From Agarilytica sp045430285 (GTDB lineage Bacteria; Pseudomonadota; Gammaproteobacteria; Pseudomonadales; Cellvibrionaceae): a DNA stretch of 64,000 nt. Numbering within the stretch: the stretch's first letter is position 1; the number at the start of each line of letters is the position of its first letter. Shown here one piece after another: positions 25,566-35,106 of this stretch. A program made the position numbers and the translations under genes. The DNA lies in the NCBI GenBank assembly GCA_045430285.1, contig JAILXV010000001.1:558001-622000 (forward strand). Direction: 5' to 3'. The notes beneath the pieces are model-generated. The model saw only the letters and a list, made by a program, of their open reading frames with translations. It did no database searches and was not told where the DNA came from.

Positions 25566-27071
25566 ATGACAGCCAAATCAGTAGGCGAAGTATTTAAAGC
25601 AAACGTTGCCGCGGCACCAGAGCGTGCATTTTTGTCGGGTCCGGATGGTAAGGTCTGGAGCCGTGCTGATTTCGATACGTTAGCCGAGAAGATAGCAAAC
25701 CAGTTGTGGGCTAATGGTGCGCGACCAGGCGAACGCGTTACAGCTGTGGTTGAAAAATCACCAGAAGCGTTTGCGACCTATTTGGCCTGCCAGTACGGGG
25801 GGTATGTGTATCACCCAGCAAATATTGGTTATACGGATGTAGAGCTAGCGTTTTTGGTTGGTGATGCAAAGCCTAAAGTCGTCGTCTGTGATCCCGCGCG
25901 TACCACCACATTTAACGACCTTGATGGCGCTGTGGTGCTGACCCTAGGTCAAGAAGGTGAGGGGACATTGCTTGAGTTTGGTGCTAAGCAGGAAGAGCGT
26001 GCCGCCTATACTGCAGGTGCGGATGATTGGGCCGCGCTGCTTTATACCTCCGGAACCACCGGAAAGCCTAAAGGCGCGATGTTAAGCCAAAACAATTTAC
26101 TTTCAAATGCCCTAACCTTACTTGATGCTTGGCAGATTACAGACCAGGATAAATTACTTCATGTGTTGCCGATCTTCCATACTCACGGATTGTTTGTCGC
26201 AGGGAATACCTCATTGTGTGCTGGTGGCGAGATTCTTTTTGAAAATACATTCAATATTGATGTTTTATTTGAGCGTTTACCTGGTGCAACGATGTTTATG
26301 GGTGTCCCCACCCATTATGGGCGGATGTTGGGTGACGATCGATTAAATGCCCAGTCCACTGAAAAAATGCGTTTGTTTATTAGTGGCTCTGCGCCATTGG
26401 ACGCGGTGTCGTCCGATATGTTTTTTGATAAAACGGGTCATCGTGTACTTGAGCGATATGGCATGACCGAAACGGCAATGTTAACGTCGAACCCGTTTAA
26501 CGGGGACCGAATGGCTGGCAGTGTCGGCCAACCTTTACCTGGCGTTACTGTTCAAATAAAGAAAGATGATGGCAGTCTTGCCGCAGTTGGCGAGATCGGT
26601 ATTGTTGAGGTGAAGGGGCCAAATGTGTCGAAAGGCTATTTCGGATTGGATCAAAAAACAAAAGAGTCATTTACGGACGACGGTTTTTTTATTACCGGTG
26701 ATCTAGGTTTCTTCGATGAGAATGCTTATTTAACTTTAAGTGGCCGCCAGAGCGATATGATCATCAGTGGTGGGTTTAATGTTTATCCGCGAGAGGTGGA
26801 AAATGCGCTGCTGGATCAAGACGGCGTAAAAGAAGTGGCGGTGTTCGGTGTTCCACACCCTGATTTTGGGGAAGGTGTGTCTGCCGCCGTTGTGTTAGAA
26901 GGGGGCCCAATTGAGGAAGCGAAGATTATTGAAGCCGCCAAAGTTGTGCTGGCTTCTTACAAATCGCCTAAGCGTATTTTCTTTTACGAAGAATTGCCCA
27001 AAAATGCAATGGGGAAGGTTGATCGTAAATTATTGAGAGCAAAGTATGCGGATATCTTTCAAGGAAAATAA
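25566..27071 (+). CDS. matB: malonyl-CoA synthase-like acyl-CoA ligase
   Basis: 501 residues, adenylate-forming enzyme of the ANL superfamily. The P-loop is LLYTSGTTGKPKGAM, the ATP-binding motif is ERYGMTETAML, the hinge is at GRQSDMIISGG and the catalytic Lys is in NAMGKVDRK. Resemblance to MatB is strong over VLPIFHTHGLFVAGN and FMGVPTHYGRML. MatB converts malonate or methylmalonate and CoA to the thioester, using ATP. No malonate decarboxylase or polyketide genes are adjacent, so substrate choice is from family likeness. GGGGA precedes the ATG. Confidence 0.82.
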   Translation: MTAKSVGEVFKANVAAAPERAFLSGPDGKVWSRADFDTLAEKIANQLWANGARPGERVTAVVEKSPEAFATYLACQYGGYVYHPANIGYTDVELAFLVGDAKPKVVVCDPARTTTFNDLDGAVVLTLGQEGEGTLLEFGAKQEERAAYTAGADDWAALLYTSGTTGKPKGAMLSQNNLLSNALTLLDAWQITDQDKLLHVLPIFHTHGLFVAGNTSLCAGGEILFENTFNIDVLFERLPGATMFMGVPTHYGRMLGDDRLNAQSTEKMRLFISGSAPLDAVSSDMFFDKTGHRVLERYGMTETAMLTSNPFNGDRMAGSVGQPLPGVTVQIKKDDGSLAAVGEIGIVEVKGPNVSKGYFGLDQKTKESFTDDGFFITGDLGFFDENAYLTLSGRQSDMIISGGFNVYPREVENALLDQDGVKEVAVFGVPHPDFGEGVSAAVVLEGGPIEEAKIIEAAKVVLASYKSPKRIFFYEELPKNAMGKVDRKLLRAKYADIFQGK

Positions 27072-27094
27072 ACGCATAAATTAGTTTGATCGCA

Positions 27095-27125
27095 AAAAAG
27101 GGAGGCTTAAATAGCCTCCCTTTTT
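27095..27125. terminator. bidirectional terminator between convergent genes
   Basis: AAAAAGGGAGGCT and AGCCTCCCTTTTT form a 13-base stem with a short A/T loop, serving matB (plus) and the chemoreceptor gene (minus). Confidence 0.9.
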
Positions 27126-27152
27126 AATATGGGTTTTTGTGAGCGGCACTTG

Positions 27153-28586
27153 TCAATTTTGTAACACATTGATTCTAAATCCACCCCAATGCTTTCCTTT
27201 TACTTTGATTGGCGCTGAGATGTCTTTTACTACCAAATGTTTGCCTCCACCGAGATTTTTCCTGTAGGTCTGAACAAGAAAAGGTTTGGTGTTTTTCCCT
27301 GCGTTTTGTGCAACACGGTCTTCGTATATTTGTCGATTGCGCGAAAACCCTACATTATGTTCGTAATCACTGGTTTGTGGTTTAGATACGGCCTCCATAT
27401 GGGTGGGGACGTAACCATTAATATCCTGTGCAACGGCAGCAACAACGGCCTCTTCTTTTTTGCATAGGGGTTCTTGTATCGCGGGGAGAACTCGGTCCGC
27501 AAATGCTAAATAAGCAGTTGTATATTGGGCTGGGTTGGAGTTTGGAACCTTTTTATAATCCCTATCAAACACGTCACTTTCACGAAGTTCTCCATTACTG
27601 ATTGCTGCTTCAAGTGCACGCCCAAACCTTTCGGCAGATTCTTGCATTATGCGTATGTAGGGTGTGTCTTGAGTGTCTACACCCTCTATGGAGGTTTCCT
27701 GAATGAGTTGTTCGGTAAATCCCATTAAATGACCGAGTTGATCATTTGCACCTTTGAGTTGGTCACTCGCACCATGCACCTGTTCGGTGACGTTATTTAG
27801 TTGTTCGACGGTGTTACTGTTTCCTGCGTCGATTTCGTGGACAATTTTTGCGATATATATCGATTGTTCATCGACGTTTTTCATCGCTGCGTTAATGGAA
27901 TCCATTATTTGCTGAATGCTTTGTGCTTCTTCTGTAACTTTTTCGGCGGTTTGTGTGCTTTTTTCACCGCTTTTTAAGAGGTCGCCAATTTTGTCTGACA
28001 GCTCTTCAAGGGTGACATCGATTTTGGCGGTGGCGTTACTTGTTTGTACGGCGAGTGTTTTAACTTCTTCTGCAACAACCGCAAATCCTCGGCCAGTTTC
28101 CCCCGCACGCGCGGCCTCAATGGTGGCGTTAAGCGCGAGTAAGTTGGTTTGTTTGGCAATGGTGGTAATGCCTTCAGCAACATCTCTTACGCTGGTTAAT
28201 GCTTCATTGGCGTGGCCAAGTTGGCCTTGAATGTCGTTAACAAGATCTGTGAGTGTACGAATATTTTCTAATGAGCTATCTATACTGCCACGAGATTCCC
28301 GCATTTGCTGATGAGCTTCCGCTGAAATCATTTGAGCTTCTTCAGCGGCAACACCCACTTCTCGGTTGTTGTCCGATAGGACAGAAGCGATAGATCTTAG
28401 CTCCTCAAACGAGGCAACAAAGTCGGTAAATTGATCGTTAACATTCTCTATATTCCCAGCAGAGTCCACGACCCTTAGGCCAAGGCTACTAGCGCTTTTG
28501 GCGATAGAGGCGATGATGTCGCGGTATTGTTTATTTTCCGCGGTAAGTTCGCTGATGCGTTGCTTATCGGCTTTATTGTTAAACAC
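27153..28586 (-). CDS. soluble methyl-accepting chemotaxis-type signal transducer with C-terminal sensor domain
   Basis: 477 residues with no signal peptide or membrane helix. The N-terminal 280 residues are a coiled-coil signalling module: the highly conserved hairpin tip is QTNLLALNATIEAARAGETG, flanked by long heptad repeats. The C-terminal 170 residues (from about YIRIMQES) form a sensory domain with ...INGYVPTHMEA..., NRQIYEDR, KPFLVQTYRKNLGGGK and WGGFRINVL, a Cache-like pattern usually found next to MCP domains. The order is reversed relative to membrane chemoreceptors. It should bind CheA/CheW in the cytoplasm. No che genes are in the window. Confidence 0.87.
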   Translation of the reverse strand: MFNNKADKQRISELTAENKQYRDIIASIAKSASSLGLRVVDSAGNIENVNDQFTDFVASFEELRSIASVLSDNNREVGVAAEEAQMISAEAHQQMRESRGSIDSSLENIRTLTDLVNDIQGQLGHANEALTSVRDVAEGITTIAKQTNLLALNATIEAARAGETGRGFAVVAEEVKTLAVQTSNATAKIDVTLEELSDKIGDLLKSGEKSTQTAEKVTEEAQSIQQIMDSINAAMKNVDEQSIYIAKIVHEIDAGNSNTVEQLNNVTEQVHGASDQLKGANDQLGHLMGFTEQLIQETSIEGVDTQDTPYIRIMQESAERFGRALEAAISNGELRESDVFDRDYKKVPNSNPAQYTTAYLAFADRVLPAIQEPLCKKEEAVVAAVAQDINGYVPTHMEAVSKPQTSDYEHNVGFSRNRQIYEDRVAQNAGKNTKPFLVQTYRKNLGGGKHLVVKDISAPIKVKGKHWGGFRINVLQN

Positions 28587-28722
28587 TCGGCTATTCTTCC
28601 GCTATTCGTGAGAATGTAAAAACTACCGCTTACATAACACTATAGTTGGAATTGAGCAGATTTCTGAGCCTTCTGTAGCGATTCTTAATGATTAGAGTAG
28701 TGCTATGCCTGGGTGGTAAGCA

Positions 28723-30105
28723 TCAAACGATTCGAACACGGAAGTTACGCCCTTTGATTTTCCCGTTATTGAGCCGATCTAGTGCTTTACTCGCATCTTT
28801 TGTTTTAATAGCTACAAAGGCGACGAAGGGCAGAATATCTATTTTCCCCACCGATTTTCCATCAATACCGGCATCGCCTGTCAGCGCGCCAAGAATATCA
28901 CCAGGCCGAACTTTGTCCTTCCTTCCACCGGAAATGCAGAGGGTGGAATAGAGCGGCGCAGGTAAAGATTTATCTGCAGCAGGAAGCGTATCTGCCGGTT
29001 CAAAATTTATTCCCTGGGACTGGTAGTCTTCAATGGCGGAGACTTTCGTGTGATCATTTGAGGTGAAGAGACTAACGGCCAGTCCCGTTTTGTCCGCACG
29101 ACCGGTTCGGCCGATACGGTGCACATAGATTTCTGGGTCGTGTGGGAGGTCAAAGTTAATCACCATGGGTAAATCGTCGATATCCAAGCCTCTTGCGGCG
29201 ACATCGGTTGCCACCAATACACGACAACTTTGCTGTTTGAATTGGATCAAGATTTTATCGCGATCCTTCTGTTCTAAATCCCCATGGAGCGCCGATGCGC
29301 TGGTATCGCGTTGGCCAAGATAGTGGCTTAGATCTTGTGTCATTTGTTTGGTATTACAGAACACCACGGCGCAGTCGGGTAACTGTGAGGAAAGGATCCT
29401 AGCAAGTGCCTCTTTCTTAGCTTTTTGAGAATCACATAGATAGAAGCTCTGAGTGATCTTGCTATTTGTATGTACGGATTCTACTTTGATGACCTTAGGG
29501 TCTCGTTGAAATCGGTCGCTAAGTTCTTGTATGTTCGTGGGGTAGGTGGCGGAAAATAGCAACGTCTGACGCGATGACGGGGTTTGCGCAATAATCGACT
29601 CCATATCCTCAATAAAGCCCATATCCAACATACGATCGGCCTCGTCTAATACCAGAGTCGATACCTGATCGAGAGAGAGCGTATTTTTACGTAGGTGATC
29701 TTTGATGCGCCCAGGTGTCCCGACGACTATGTGTGCACCGTGTTCCAGAGAACCTATCTGGGGGCCGATAGACTGGCCGCCACAGAGTACAACCACTTTG
29801 ATGTTGTTTTGGTAGCGCGCCAAACGCCGAAACTCATCAGCAACCTGAGTTGCCAGTTCTCGAGTGGGGCATAACACTAATGTTTGGGTGCCAAAAAAGC
29901 GTTGGTTAAGCTTCATCAGTGCAGGAATCGCAAACGCGGCCGTTTTGCCACTGCCTGTTTTGGCTTGTGCGATCAGGTCATCACCGGCGAGCGCAAGCGG
30001 TAGTGACTGCGCTTGAATAGGGGTCATGGCGTGGTAGCCCAGATCCGTGAGGTTTTTTAATTGAGCTTCAGGTAGTTTGAGCTGAGAAAAGGCGTTGTCG
30101 GACAT
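28723..30105 (-). CDS. dbpA: ATP-dependent RNA helicase DbpA
   Basis: 460 residues, DEAD-box helicase. Motifs in order: Q-motif (MTPIQAQSLP), I (AKTGSGKT), DEAD (VLDEADRML), III (SAT), and VI (HRIGRTGRA). The C-terminal RRM-like domain starts near TLCISGGRKDKVRPGD and ends KIKGRNFRVRIV, which in DbpA recognises hairpin 92 of 23S rRNA. It acts in late assembly of the large ribosomal subunit. It is ended by the open region before the chemoreceptor and preceded by the DUF454 gene 93 bases away. Confidence 0.95.
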   Translation of the reverse strand: MSDNAFSQLKLPEAQLKNLTDLGYHAMTPIQAQSLPLALAGDDLIAQAKTGSGKTAAFAIPALMKLNQRFFGTQTLVLCPTRELATQVADEFRRLARYQNNIKVVVLCGGQSIGPQIGSLEHGAHIVVGTPGRIKDHLRKNTLSLDQVSTLVLDEADRMLDMGFIEDMESIIAQTPSSRQTLLFSATYPTNIQELSDRFQRDPKVIKVESVHTNSKITQSFYLCDSQKAKKEALARILSSQLPDCAVVFCNTKQMTQDLSHYLGQRDTSASALHGDLEQKDRDKILIQFKQQSCRVLVATDVAARGLDIDDLPMVINFDLPHDPEIYVHRIGRTGRADKTGLAVSLFTSNDHTKVSAIEDYQSQGINFEPADTLPAADKSLPAPLYSTLCISGGRKDKVRPGDILGALTGDAGIDGKSVGKIDILPFVAFVAIKTKDASKALDRLNNGKIKGRNFRVRIV

Positions 30106-30198
30106 AATGGGTGCTATTGAAAGATTGATAACGGCGGCGAGTATAGACGTGTTTACCGTATCGTCCTAATACTTAGGCTGTGTGGAGAAGGCGCGGCA

Positions 30199-30555
30199 TC
30201 ACTCGGATGATGGTGCGTCTTCTTGAGCGAGAGGTAAGCGGAATAAATACAGACTTACACAGCTGCCTATCAGTGCGAGCATGAGTGTAATCCATAATTT
30301 CCCAACTATGAGCGCTGAAAGCGTCATGCCCGCGCCAATGGCAAATACAGCGCGGTTTCGGGCACGCTTTGGAATTCCCTGGCCGGACTGCCACATAGCA
30401 ATTAATGGGCCCAGTTTTGGATGGTGCGTGAGCCAGTGGTGGAAGCGGTCAGATGATCGAGCGAAGCACCAGCTCGCCAGTAAAATAAACGGCGTGGTAG
30501 GCAACACGGGTAAGAATATGCCCGCAACACCTAATACTACGGACACCCAGCCCAA
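30199..30555 (-). CDS. DUF454 (YbaN-like) inner-membrane protein
   Basis: 118 residues by the first acceptable start, TTG at 30555. The frame extends upstream through ...ISPKKILLAALG without any ATG, GTG or TTG, so translation may begin at a rarer codon farther up, or at GTG a few codons downstream. Family blocks are VVLGVAGIFLPVLPTTPFILL, WCFARSSDRFHHWLTHHP and RARNRAVFA. Three to four membrane helices. Function is unknown; E. coli YbaN is the type. It reads in the same direction as dbpA. Confidence 0.8.
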   Translation of the reverse strand: MGWVSVVLGVAGIFLPVLPTTPFILLASWCFARSSDRFHHWLTHHPKLGPLIAMWQSGQGIPKRARNRAVFAIGAGMTLSALIVGKLWITLMLALIGSCVSLYLFRLPLAQEDAPSSE

Positions 30556-30713
30556 GGCTGCCAGCAGGATTTTTTTAGGGCTTATATGAATGCGAGTCGC
30601 CTCAAAACGCTAAGTTATTCTGAAATTGGAATGTCATATCTCATAGCTTAGTAGAGATACCGATGTTAGAGATATTAAGTCGAGACATAAGCCTATGTGT
30701 GACGCGGCAATCC

Positions 30714-30748
30714 GACTTGTGGTAAATATCTCGTTTTTATCACAAGTC
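30714..30748 (-). terminator. possible terminator hairpin of the DUF3806 gene
   Basis: GACTTGTG (30714-30721) and CACAAGTC (30741-30748), eight perfect pairs with a 19-base loop, just after the minus-strand stop at 30761. No T-run follows, so it is a weak call. Confidence 0.35.
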
Positions 30749-30760
30749 CGATATACGCCA

Positions 30761-31330
30761 TTATCTAAAATAGGCACGCTTGGGTAATACTGGCTTTATG
30801 ATATTCAAGCCTTTTTCATATATGCGTTGAACATTTACAGGCGCGCCAGCCTCAACTCGGCGAGAGAGCATCGTCACAGGAAAAAGGCAGTGTTCAGTAT
30901 CGCTTACGCATACAGCGTGAGATTTTCCGTCAAGGTCTTCATACACCTGCCAGGCCAACGCTTTGTCATATGCGACAAAAGCATCGCCCAATAAGACCCC
31001 CAGGGCCTGGAGCTCCATTTTATCTTCTTTGGGGATGAGTGCTTCGTTAATGATACGCTGTAAGATCGGGATGTTTCGTTTGCCCGTTTCCAATGATTTT
31101 CCGAAGTGGCGTCTACTGACAGTTTCGATACGATTACGTTGTTTGATTAAAAATTGCTCATTCAACCAGTTGAGCTCAAGGATTTTTGGGTAAGGGTTGG
31201 TTGTATTAATAGTCGCCTGGTTTTTCTGGCTTACTGCCAGGGGCGCGTTAAATAACAGAACAACGACACACAGCGAAAGAAGGCTATGTGCGGGAAAGCG
31301 GCTACGAGTAGCAATACAATAAGAAAACAT
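30761..31330 (-). CDS. secreted DUF3806-domain protein
   Basis: 189 residues. An N-terminal signal sequence (LLSLCVVVLLFNAPLAVS) precedes a helical region and then a DUF3806-like pattern at about 105-180: ALGVLLGDAFVAYDKALAW, YEDLDGKSHAVCVSD and LFPVTMLSRRVEAG. Family members are of unknown function and mostly periplasmic. Two Cys close to each other in the domain (CVSDTEHC) could form a disulfide. It stands alone. Confidence 0.75.
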   Translation of the reverse strand: MFSYCIATRSRFPAHSLLSLCVVVLLFNAPLAVSQKNQATINTTNPYPKILELNWLNEQFLIKQRNRIETVSRRHFGKSLETGKRNIPILQRIINEALIPKEDKMELQALGVLLGDAFVAYDKALAWQVYEDLDGKSHAVCVSDTEHCLFPVTMLSRRVEAGAPVNVQRIYEKGLNIIKPVLPKRAYFR

Positions 31331-31737
31331 GTAGATACATCTGCAATAAGAAAGATACTTGGCTTAAAGTATGCCGTGTAATGGGGAGCCATGACAAGAG
31401 GCTCTATGGTAAGGTACTTAAAATAGCGCGGGCAAGCCGCTTTGTGTCTGTAAAACCGTTTTTTATGTGAGAATTTGCCAGCTTTAGCGTACTAACCCTC
31501 TTAAATAGGAATGCTGTCAGGGGTGGGAATAAGGCTGCTATCCATGGGCTTAAGGGTTCGGGTAACTCACATAATCAGATAGAATAAATAGGGTGTACAA
31601 ATAGCAGGAATAAATGGCGCGGATAAATCGTCTTAGATAAACAGCCCAGATACACGTTTATTATATGCATTCTTAAAAATGACGAATTTCACGTTGCTTA
31701 TTCAGTTTACGCAATCAAATTTAATAGAGGTCGATCT
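31331..31737. other. intergenic region, no gene seen
   Basis: 407 bases between divergently read genes. There is no persuasive frame, RNA gene or strong terminator. The last 60 bases before the AsmA-like gene are AT-rich and probably hold its promoter; an AGAGGT site precedes its GTG start. Confidence 0.5.
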
Positions 31738-32646
31738 GTGAAAACAGTAAAAATTCTAGGTGCTGTATTTATTCTTTTAGCTGCCCTTGTTGTTGGGCTT
31801 ATTGTTTATGTGTTCGGTAATATCAATCAAATCGTTAAAGAGGTTGTTGAAACAGTCGGCCCACAAGTGACTAAAACCCACGTAGGTTTACGTGATGTAG
31901 ATATTACGTTAACAAAGGGACGCGGTGAGCTAAATCACTTTGTTATCGGTAACCCCGACGGCTTTTCGAGCCCTTATTTTCTTAAGTGGGATGCAATTGC
32001 CGTTGAGATTGATCCAGCGTCCGTTCAATCAGATGTAATCGTGATCAACGATATGGTTATAAAGGGCGTCAAGATAAATGCGGAACAAAAAGGTACCAGT
32101 ACCAATATTCAAGCCTTGTTAGATAATATTCCGTCTGATAAATCTGAAACTCAACCTACAACGGCAGAAAGCGGCGAAACAGAAGATATTAAATTAGCGC
32201 TTTCTCACATCGTTTTTGCTGAGAACGATGTGGAGCTTATTACCGAGAAGTGGGGGAGTTATACCCTGTCAATGCCTAGCTTTGAGCTTAACGGACTGGG
32301 TGATAAGGATAATGGCCTCACCCCAGAAGAGCTGGGCAAGGCGATTTTGAAACCAGTGCTTAAGCAGATCAAAGATCAGATGGAAGACAAGCTAAAAGAC
32401 ATCACCAAAGAAAAGTTAAAGGCAAAACTCGAAGAAAAGAAAGAAGAGATCAAAGCGAAGGTTGATGAAAAGAAGCAAGAATTTAAAGACGATCTAGAAA
32501 AAAAGAAAGAAACACTGGACGATAAGGCGGATGTTAAAAAGGAGGAGTTAAAAGAAAAGTTGGAGAAGGAGAAGGCCGCGCTGGATGAGAAGAAGGAGGA
32601 GTTTAATGATAAGGTTGACGATAAGTTAAAAAGCCTTTTTAAATAA
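31738..32646 (+). CDS. AsmA-like envelope protein with long charged helix
   Basis: 302 residues, GTG start with AGAGGT upstream. One N-terminal membrane helix (ILGAVFILLAALVVGLIVYV) anchors a periplasmic part resembling the start of AsmA/DUF748-type lipid-transport proteins (the LTKGRGELNHFVIGNPDGF block and EIDPASV). From about residue 195 to the end the sequence is almost purely Lys/Glu/Asp with few hydrophobics (KLKAKLEEKKEEIKAKVDEK and on), so it should form a single stable alpha helix or a coiled coil of over 100 residues, some 15 nm long. The fusion is unusual for the family. Confidence 0.75.
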   Translation: MKTVKILGAVFILLAALVVGLIVYVFGNINQIVKEVVETVGPQVTKTHVGLRDVDITLTKGRGELNHFVIGNPDGFSSPYFLKWDAIAVEIDPASVQSDVIVINDMVIKGVKINAEQKGTSTNIQALLDNIPSDKSETQPTTAESGETEDIKLALSHIVFAENDVELITEKWGSYTLSMPSFELNGLGDKDNGLTPEELGKAILKPVLKQIKDQMEDKLKDITKEKLKAKLEEKKEEIKAKVDEKKQEFKDDLEKKKETLDDKADVKKEELKEKLEKEKAALDEKKEEFNDKVDDKLKSLFK

Positions 32647-32666
32647 ATTTTGCATCTGTTGTCCTT

Positions 32667-33494
32667 ATGAAGCCTTTGTTCGTGGTGGTGCAAGAGACCG
32701 CCAAGTTTATTGTCATAAATAAATCTGTGGGCATTGGCGTTCATGATGAAATTATCGGTGATCTGGCCGTAAATAGGGCATTAGACGTTGAAAACAATGC
32801 TGCGACTGAGGCTGATGCGGATTCTCGTGCAGATGCGCGGGCAGCCGAAGCGTCTGACTCTGATCCAAGTCAGTCTCAGGTGCGGTCTGACGGTCTTATC
32901 ACTCATGTAAGAAAAGAACTAGACGATCAAAACCTGTTTCCTGTGCATCGCCTTGATAAAGATACATCCGGCTTGATGCTAATCGCAAAAGGGCGCGAAG
33001 CAACGAAAGAGCTTTCTGAACTCTTTCGGTTAAGAAAAGTGGAAAAGTTTTATATCGCATTGACTGACAAAAAAGGACAGAAGAAACAAGGCAGTATAAA
33101 GGGGGGAATGATTAAAGGCCGTCGCGGTTCATGGATGTTAACGCAATCAAAAGAAAATTATTCGACGACGCAATTTTTTTCTTACGGGCTTTCTGAAAGC
33201 CGAAGAGTCTTGTTGATGAAACCGCTAACAGGAAAAACACACCAGCTTCGTGTCGCGATGAAGTCTAATAGTGCTCCTATTCTAGGGGACCGTCGATACG
33301 GTGGAAGCCTCAGTGACCGGATGTATCTTCATGCATTTAAATTGGTTTTTGAGTTGGGTGGTGAGCACTTCGCTATCGAATCTTTGCCACTAGAAGGGCG
33401 TTACTTCCTAGACGAAGGGTTTCCATCTTTCATTAAAAGCTTGGGTGCTCCTGAATCACTCAAGTGGCCAAAGCTTCCGCCACCTAAGTCTTGA
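32667..33494 (+). CDS. RluA-family pseudouridine synthase with acidic insertion
   Basis: 275 residues. The catalytic motif is HRLDKDTSGLML with Asp97. Other family blocks are the N-terminal FIVINKSVGIGVHD, KPLTGKTHQLRVAM and GDRRYGG. A low-complexity Ala/Asp/Glu/Ser segment at about 40-72 interrupts the usually short link between strand 1 and the catalytic region; it has probably grown by slippage. The target (23S rRNA or tRNA) cannot be told. It follows the AsmA-like gene by 20 bases. Confidence 0.88.
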   Translation: MKPLFVVVQETAKFIVINKSVGIGVHDEIIGDLAVNRALDVENNAATEADADSRADARAAEASDSDPSQSQVRSDGLITHVRKELDDQNLFPVHRLDKDTSGLMLIAKGREATKELSELFRLRKVEKFYIALTDKKGQKKQGSIKGGMIKGRRGSWMLTQSKENYSTTQFFSYGLSESRRVLLMKPLTGKTHQLRVAMKSNSAPILGDRRYGGSLSDRMYLHAFKLVFELGGEHFAIESLPLEGRYFLDEGFPSFIKSLGAPESLKWPKLPPPKS

Positions 33495-33501
33495 ACGGCC
33501 T

Positions 33502-35106
33502 ATGTCGCTCTTACATTCTTATAAATCGGTATTTGCATTATTAATGCTTCTGTTGATGATCATCTTAGTCTCAATAGTAGCGTACTGGGTTTTTCAACAT
33601 CAGCACGGTTCCGTGACGGCATCTTCAATCCCTCGATTATCGTCTCGTAATTGTGGCGACTTTTTCTTTGACGACTTTTTCCATGGTAGATATGAAGTTC
33701 AATGTTTCTATTATAAGACTCACGAGGAAGGCGGGTTTAAACTCCCCGTAGCGTTAATTAAACAATACGATCAGGATATAACGGATGCTGAGCCAATTGA
33801 ACGTGAATTGATGGTTTATATTCCTGGAGGACCTGGCCAAGGGTATATGACGACGGCAGATGAAATTACCTATTGGGTAGACTGGCTCTACACGAATGAA
33901 CAAACGTACGATCTGCTTTTGTTTGACCCAAGAGGAACAGGGGAGAGCATCCCCTCAGCAACATGCGACAGCTATAATGCTTCCGCTGAATCTCTTCTTG
34001 CCGAGGCTGTTGAGACTGAACGTGAGCTACTAAAAATGAATATGGTGCTATCCGAGTGCCTAGAAGCATACGCAAAAGTGCTTAAACAGCAGTTTCCCTC
34101 GTATAACGGCGCTGAACTATACGATGTGTTTGCGACACGAAATCAAGCAGAAGATATTCATGGCATGGCAACGTCACTTGGGTATCAGCGAGCGCACCTT
34201 TGGGGTGTTTCTTACGGCACACGTTTGGCTTTGGCTGCCTCTCAGTTTGATGTAGTTAAAACACTTATTTTAGATTCTTTGTATCCGTTTGATAAAGGCC
34301 TATCTTCTGACTGGATCGAGCTCTATCAAAATAGTTTTAATCTTCATCACACCCTGTACGCCGACTTTTTGAAGGCAGGTGGAACGCGTATTTCTGAAGC
34401 ACGTACTGAACGCTACAAAGATCTATATGGGCGTGTATTAGCACGTTTACAGGAAAAACCTTTAAAAATATCGCTACAGCGTTGGCGTGACGAGCGAATA
34501 ATTGACTTCACTTTAACCCCAGAAAGATTGTTGGAGCTGAGTTTTAGTCACTTATATTCTCCCCATCGCTATGGTGAATTTTATCGAGGCTTGGCATATT
34601 TGGCAGAGATGGGAGATGTTAACGCCGAGCTTCTCGCAGTCTTAGAATACTTCGTGAACAACGTGTTGGACGAAAATTTCAGTTTTATCGCGTATTATGC
34701 TGTTGAATGCCTCGATAATAAATCACAGCACATTTCTCATAAAGATATTTCTTTTGAAGCGTTCCCCTTCTATGAGTTATATTTTTATTTGGGTTTCAAA
34801 CATACCCTGTGTAATCACTTTGGTTTCTCAAAAGGTTTAGATGTTCAATCTGTGGTTCTAAATGAAGAGCCGTACTCTAGTAAGCCTGTGCTCATATTTT
34901 CTGGTGAGTATGACCCCGTTACTCCGCCGGTTTGGGCGAAGCGTTTTTCAAAAGAACATATAAATGCCCGCCACATAGAATTAAGGGGTAGCGGTCATGC
35001 GCAGTTGCGAGGGAAAAAATGCAATTGGGATTTTTTGAATGACTTTGTTCGTGAGAGTGTACCTAACGCTGTTATTCAATGTGAGGCATCTCTGTTGTGG
35101 CAATAA
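33502..35106 (+). CDS. membrane-anchored alpha/beta hydrolase (TAP/S33 peptidase-like)
   Basis: 534 residues from ATG 33502. One N-terminal helix (LLMLLLMIILVSIVAYWVFQ) makes it periplasmic and anchored. The fold is shown by PGGPGQGY (oxyanion turn), nucleophile elbow GVSYG, acid in SGEYDPVTPP and histidine in GSGHAQL. This pattern and the length match tripeptidyl-aminopeptidase/prolyl-aminopeptidase-like hydrolases. It likely trims peptides in the periplasm. The next gene begins inside its last codons. Confidence 0.82.
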   Translation: MSLLHSYKSVFALLMLLLMIILVSIVAYWVFQHQHGSVTASSIPRLSSRNCGDFFFDDFFHGRYEVQCFYYKTHEEGGFKLPVALIKQYDQDITDAEPIERELMVYIPGGPGQGYMTTADEITYWVDWLYTNEQTYDLLLFDPRGTGESIPSATCDSYNASAESLLAEAVETERELLKMNMVLSECLEAYAKVLKQQFPSYNGAELYDVFATRNQAEDIHGMATSLGYQRAHLWGVSYGTRLALAASQFDVVKTLILDSLYPFDKGLSSDWIELYQNSFNLHHTLYADFLKAGGTRISEARTERYKDLYGRVLARLQEKPLKISLQRWRDERIIDFTLTPERLLELSFSHLYSPHRYGEFYRGLAYLAEMGDVNAELLAVLEYFVNNVLDENFSFIAYYAVECLDNKSQHISHKDISFEAFPFYELYFYLGFKHTLCNHFGFSKGLDVQSVVLNEEPYSSKPVLIFSGEYDPVTPPVWAKRFSKEHINARHIELRGSGHAQLRGKKCNWDFLNDFVRESVPNAVIQCEASLLWQ

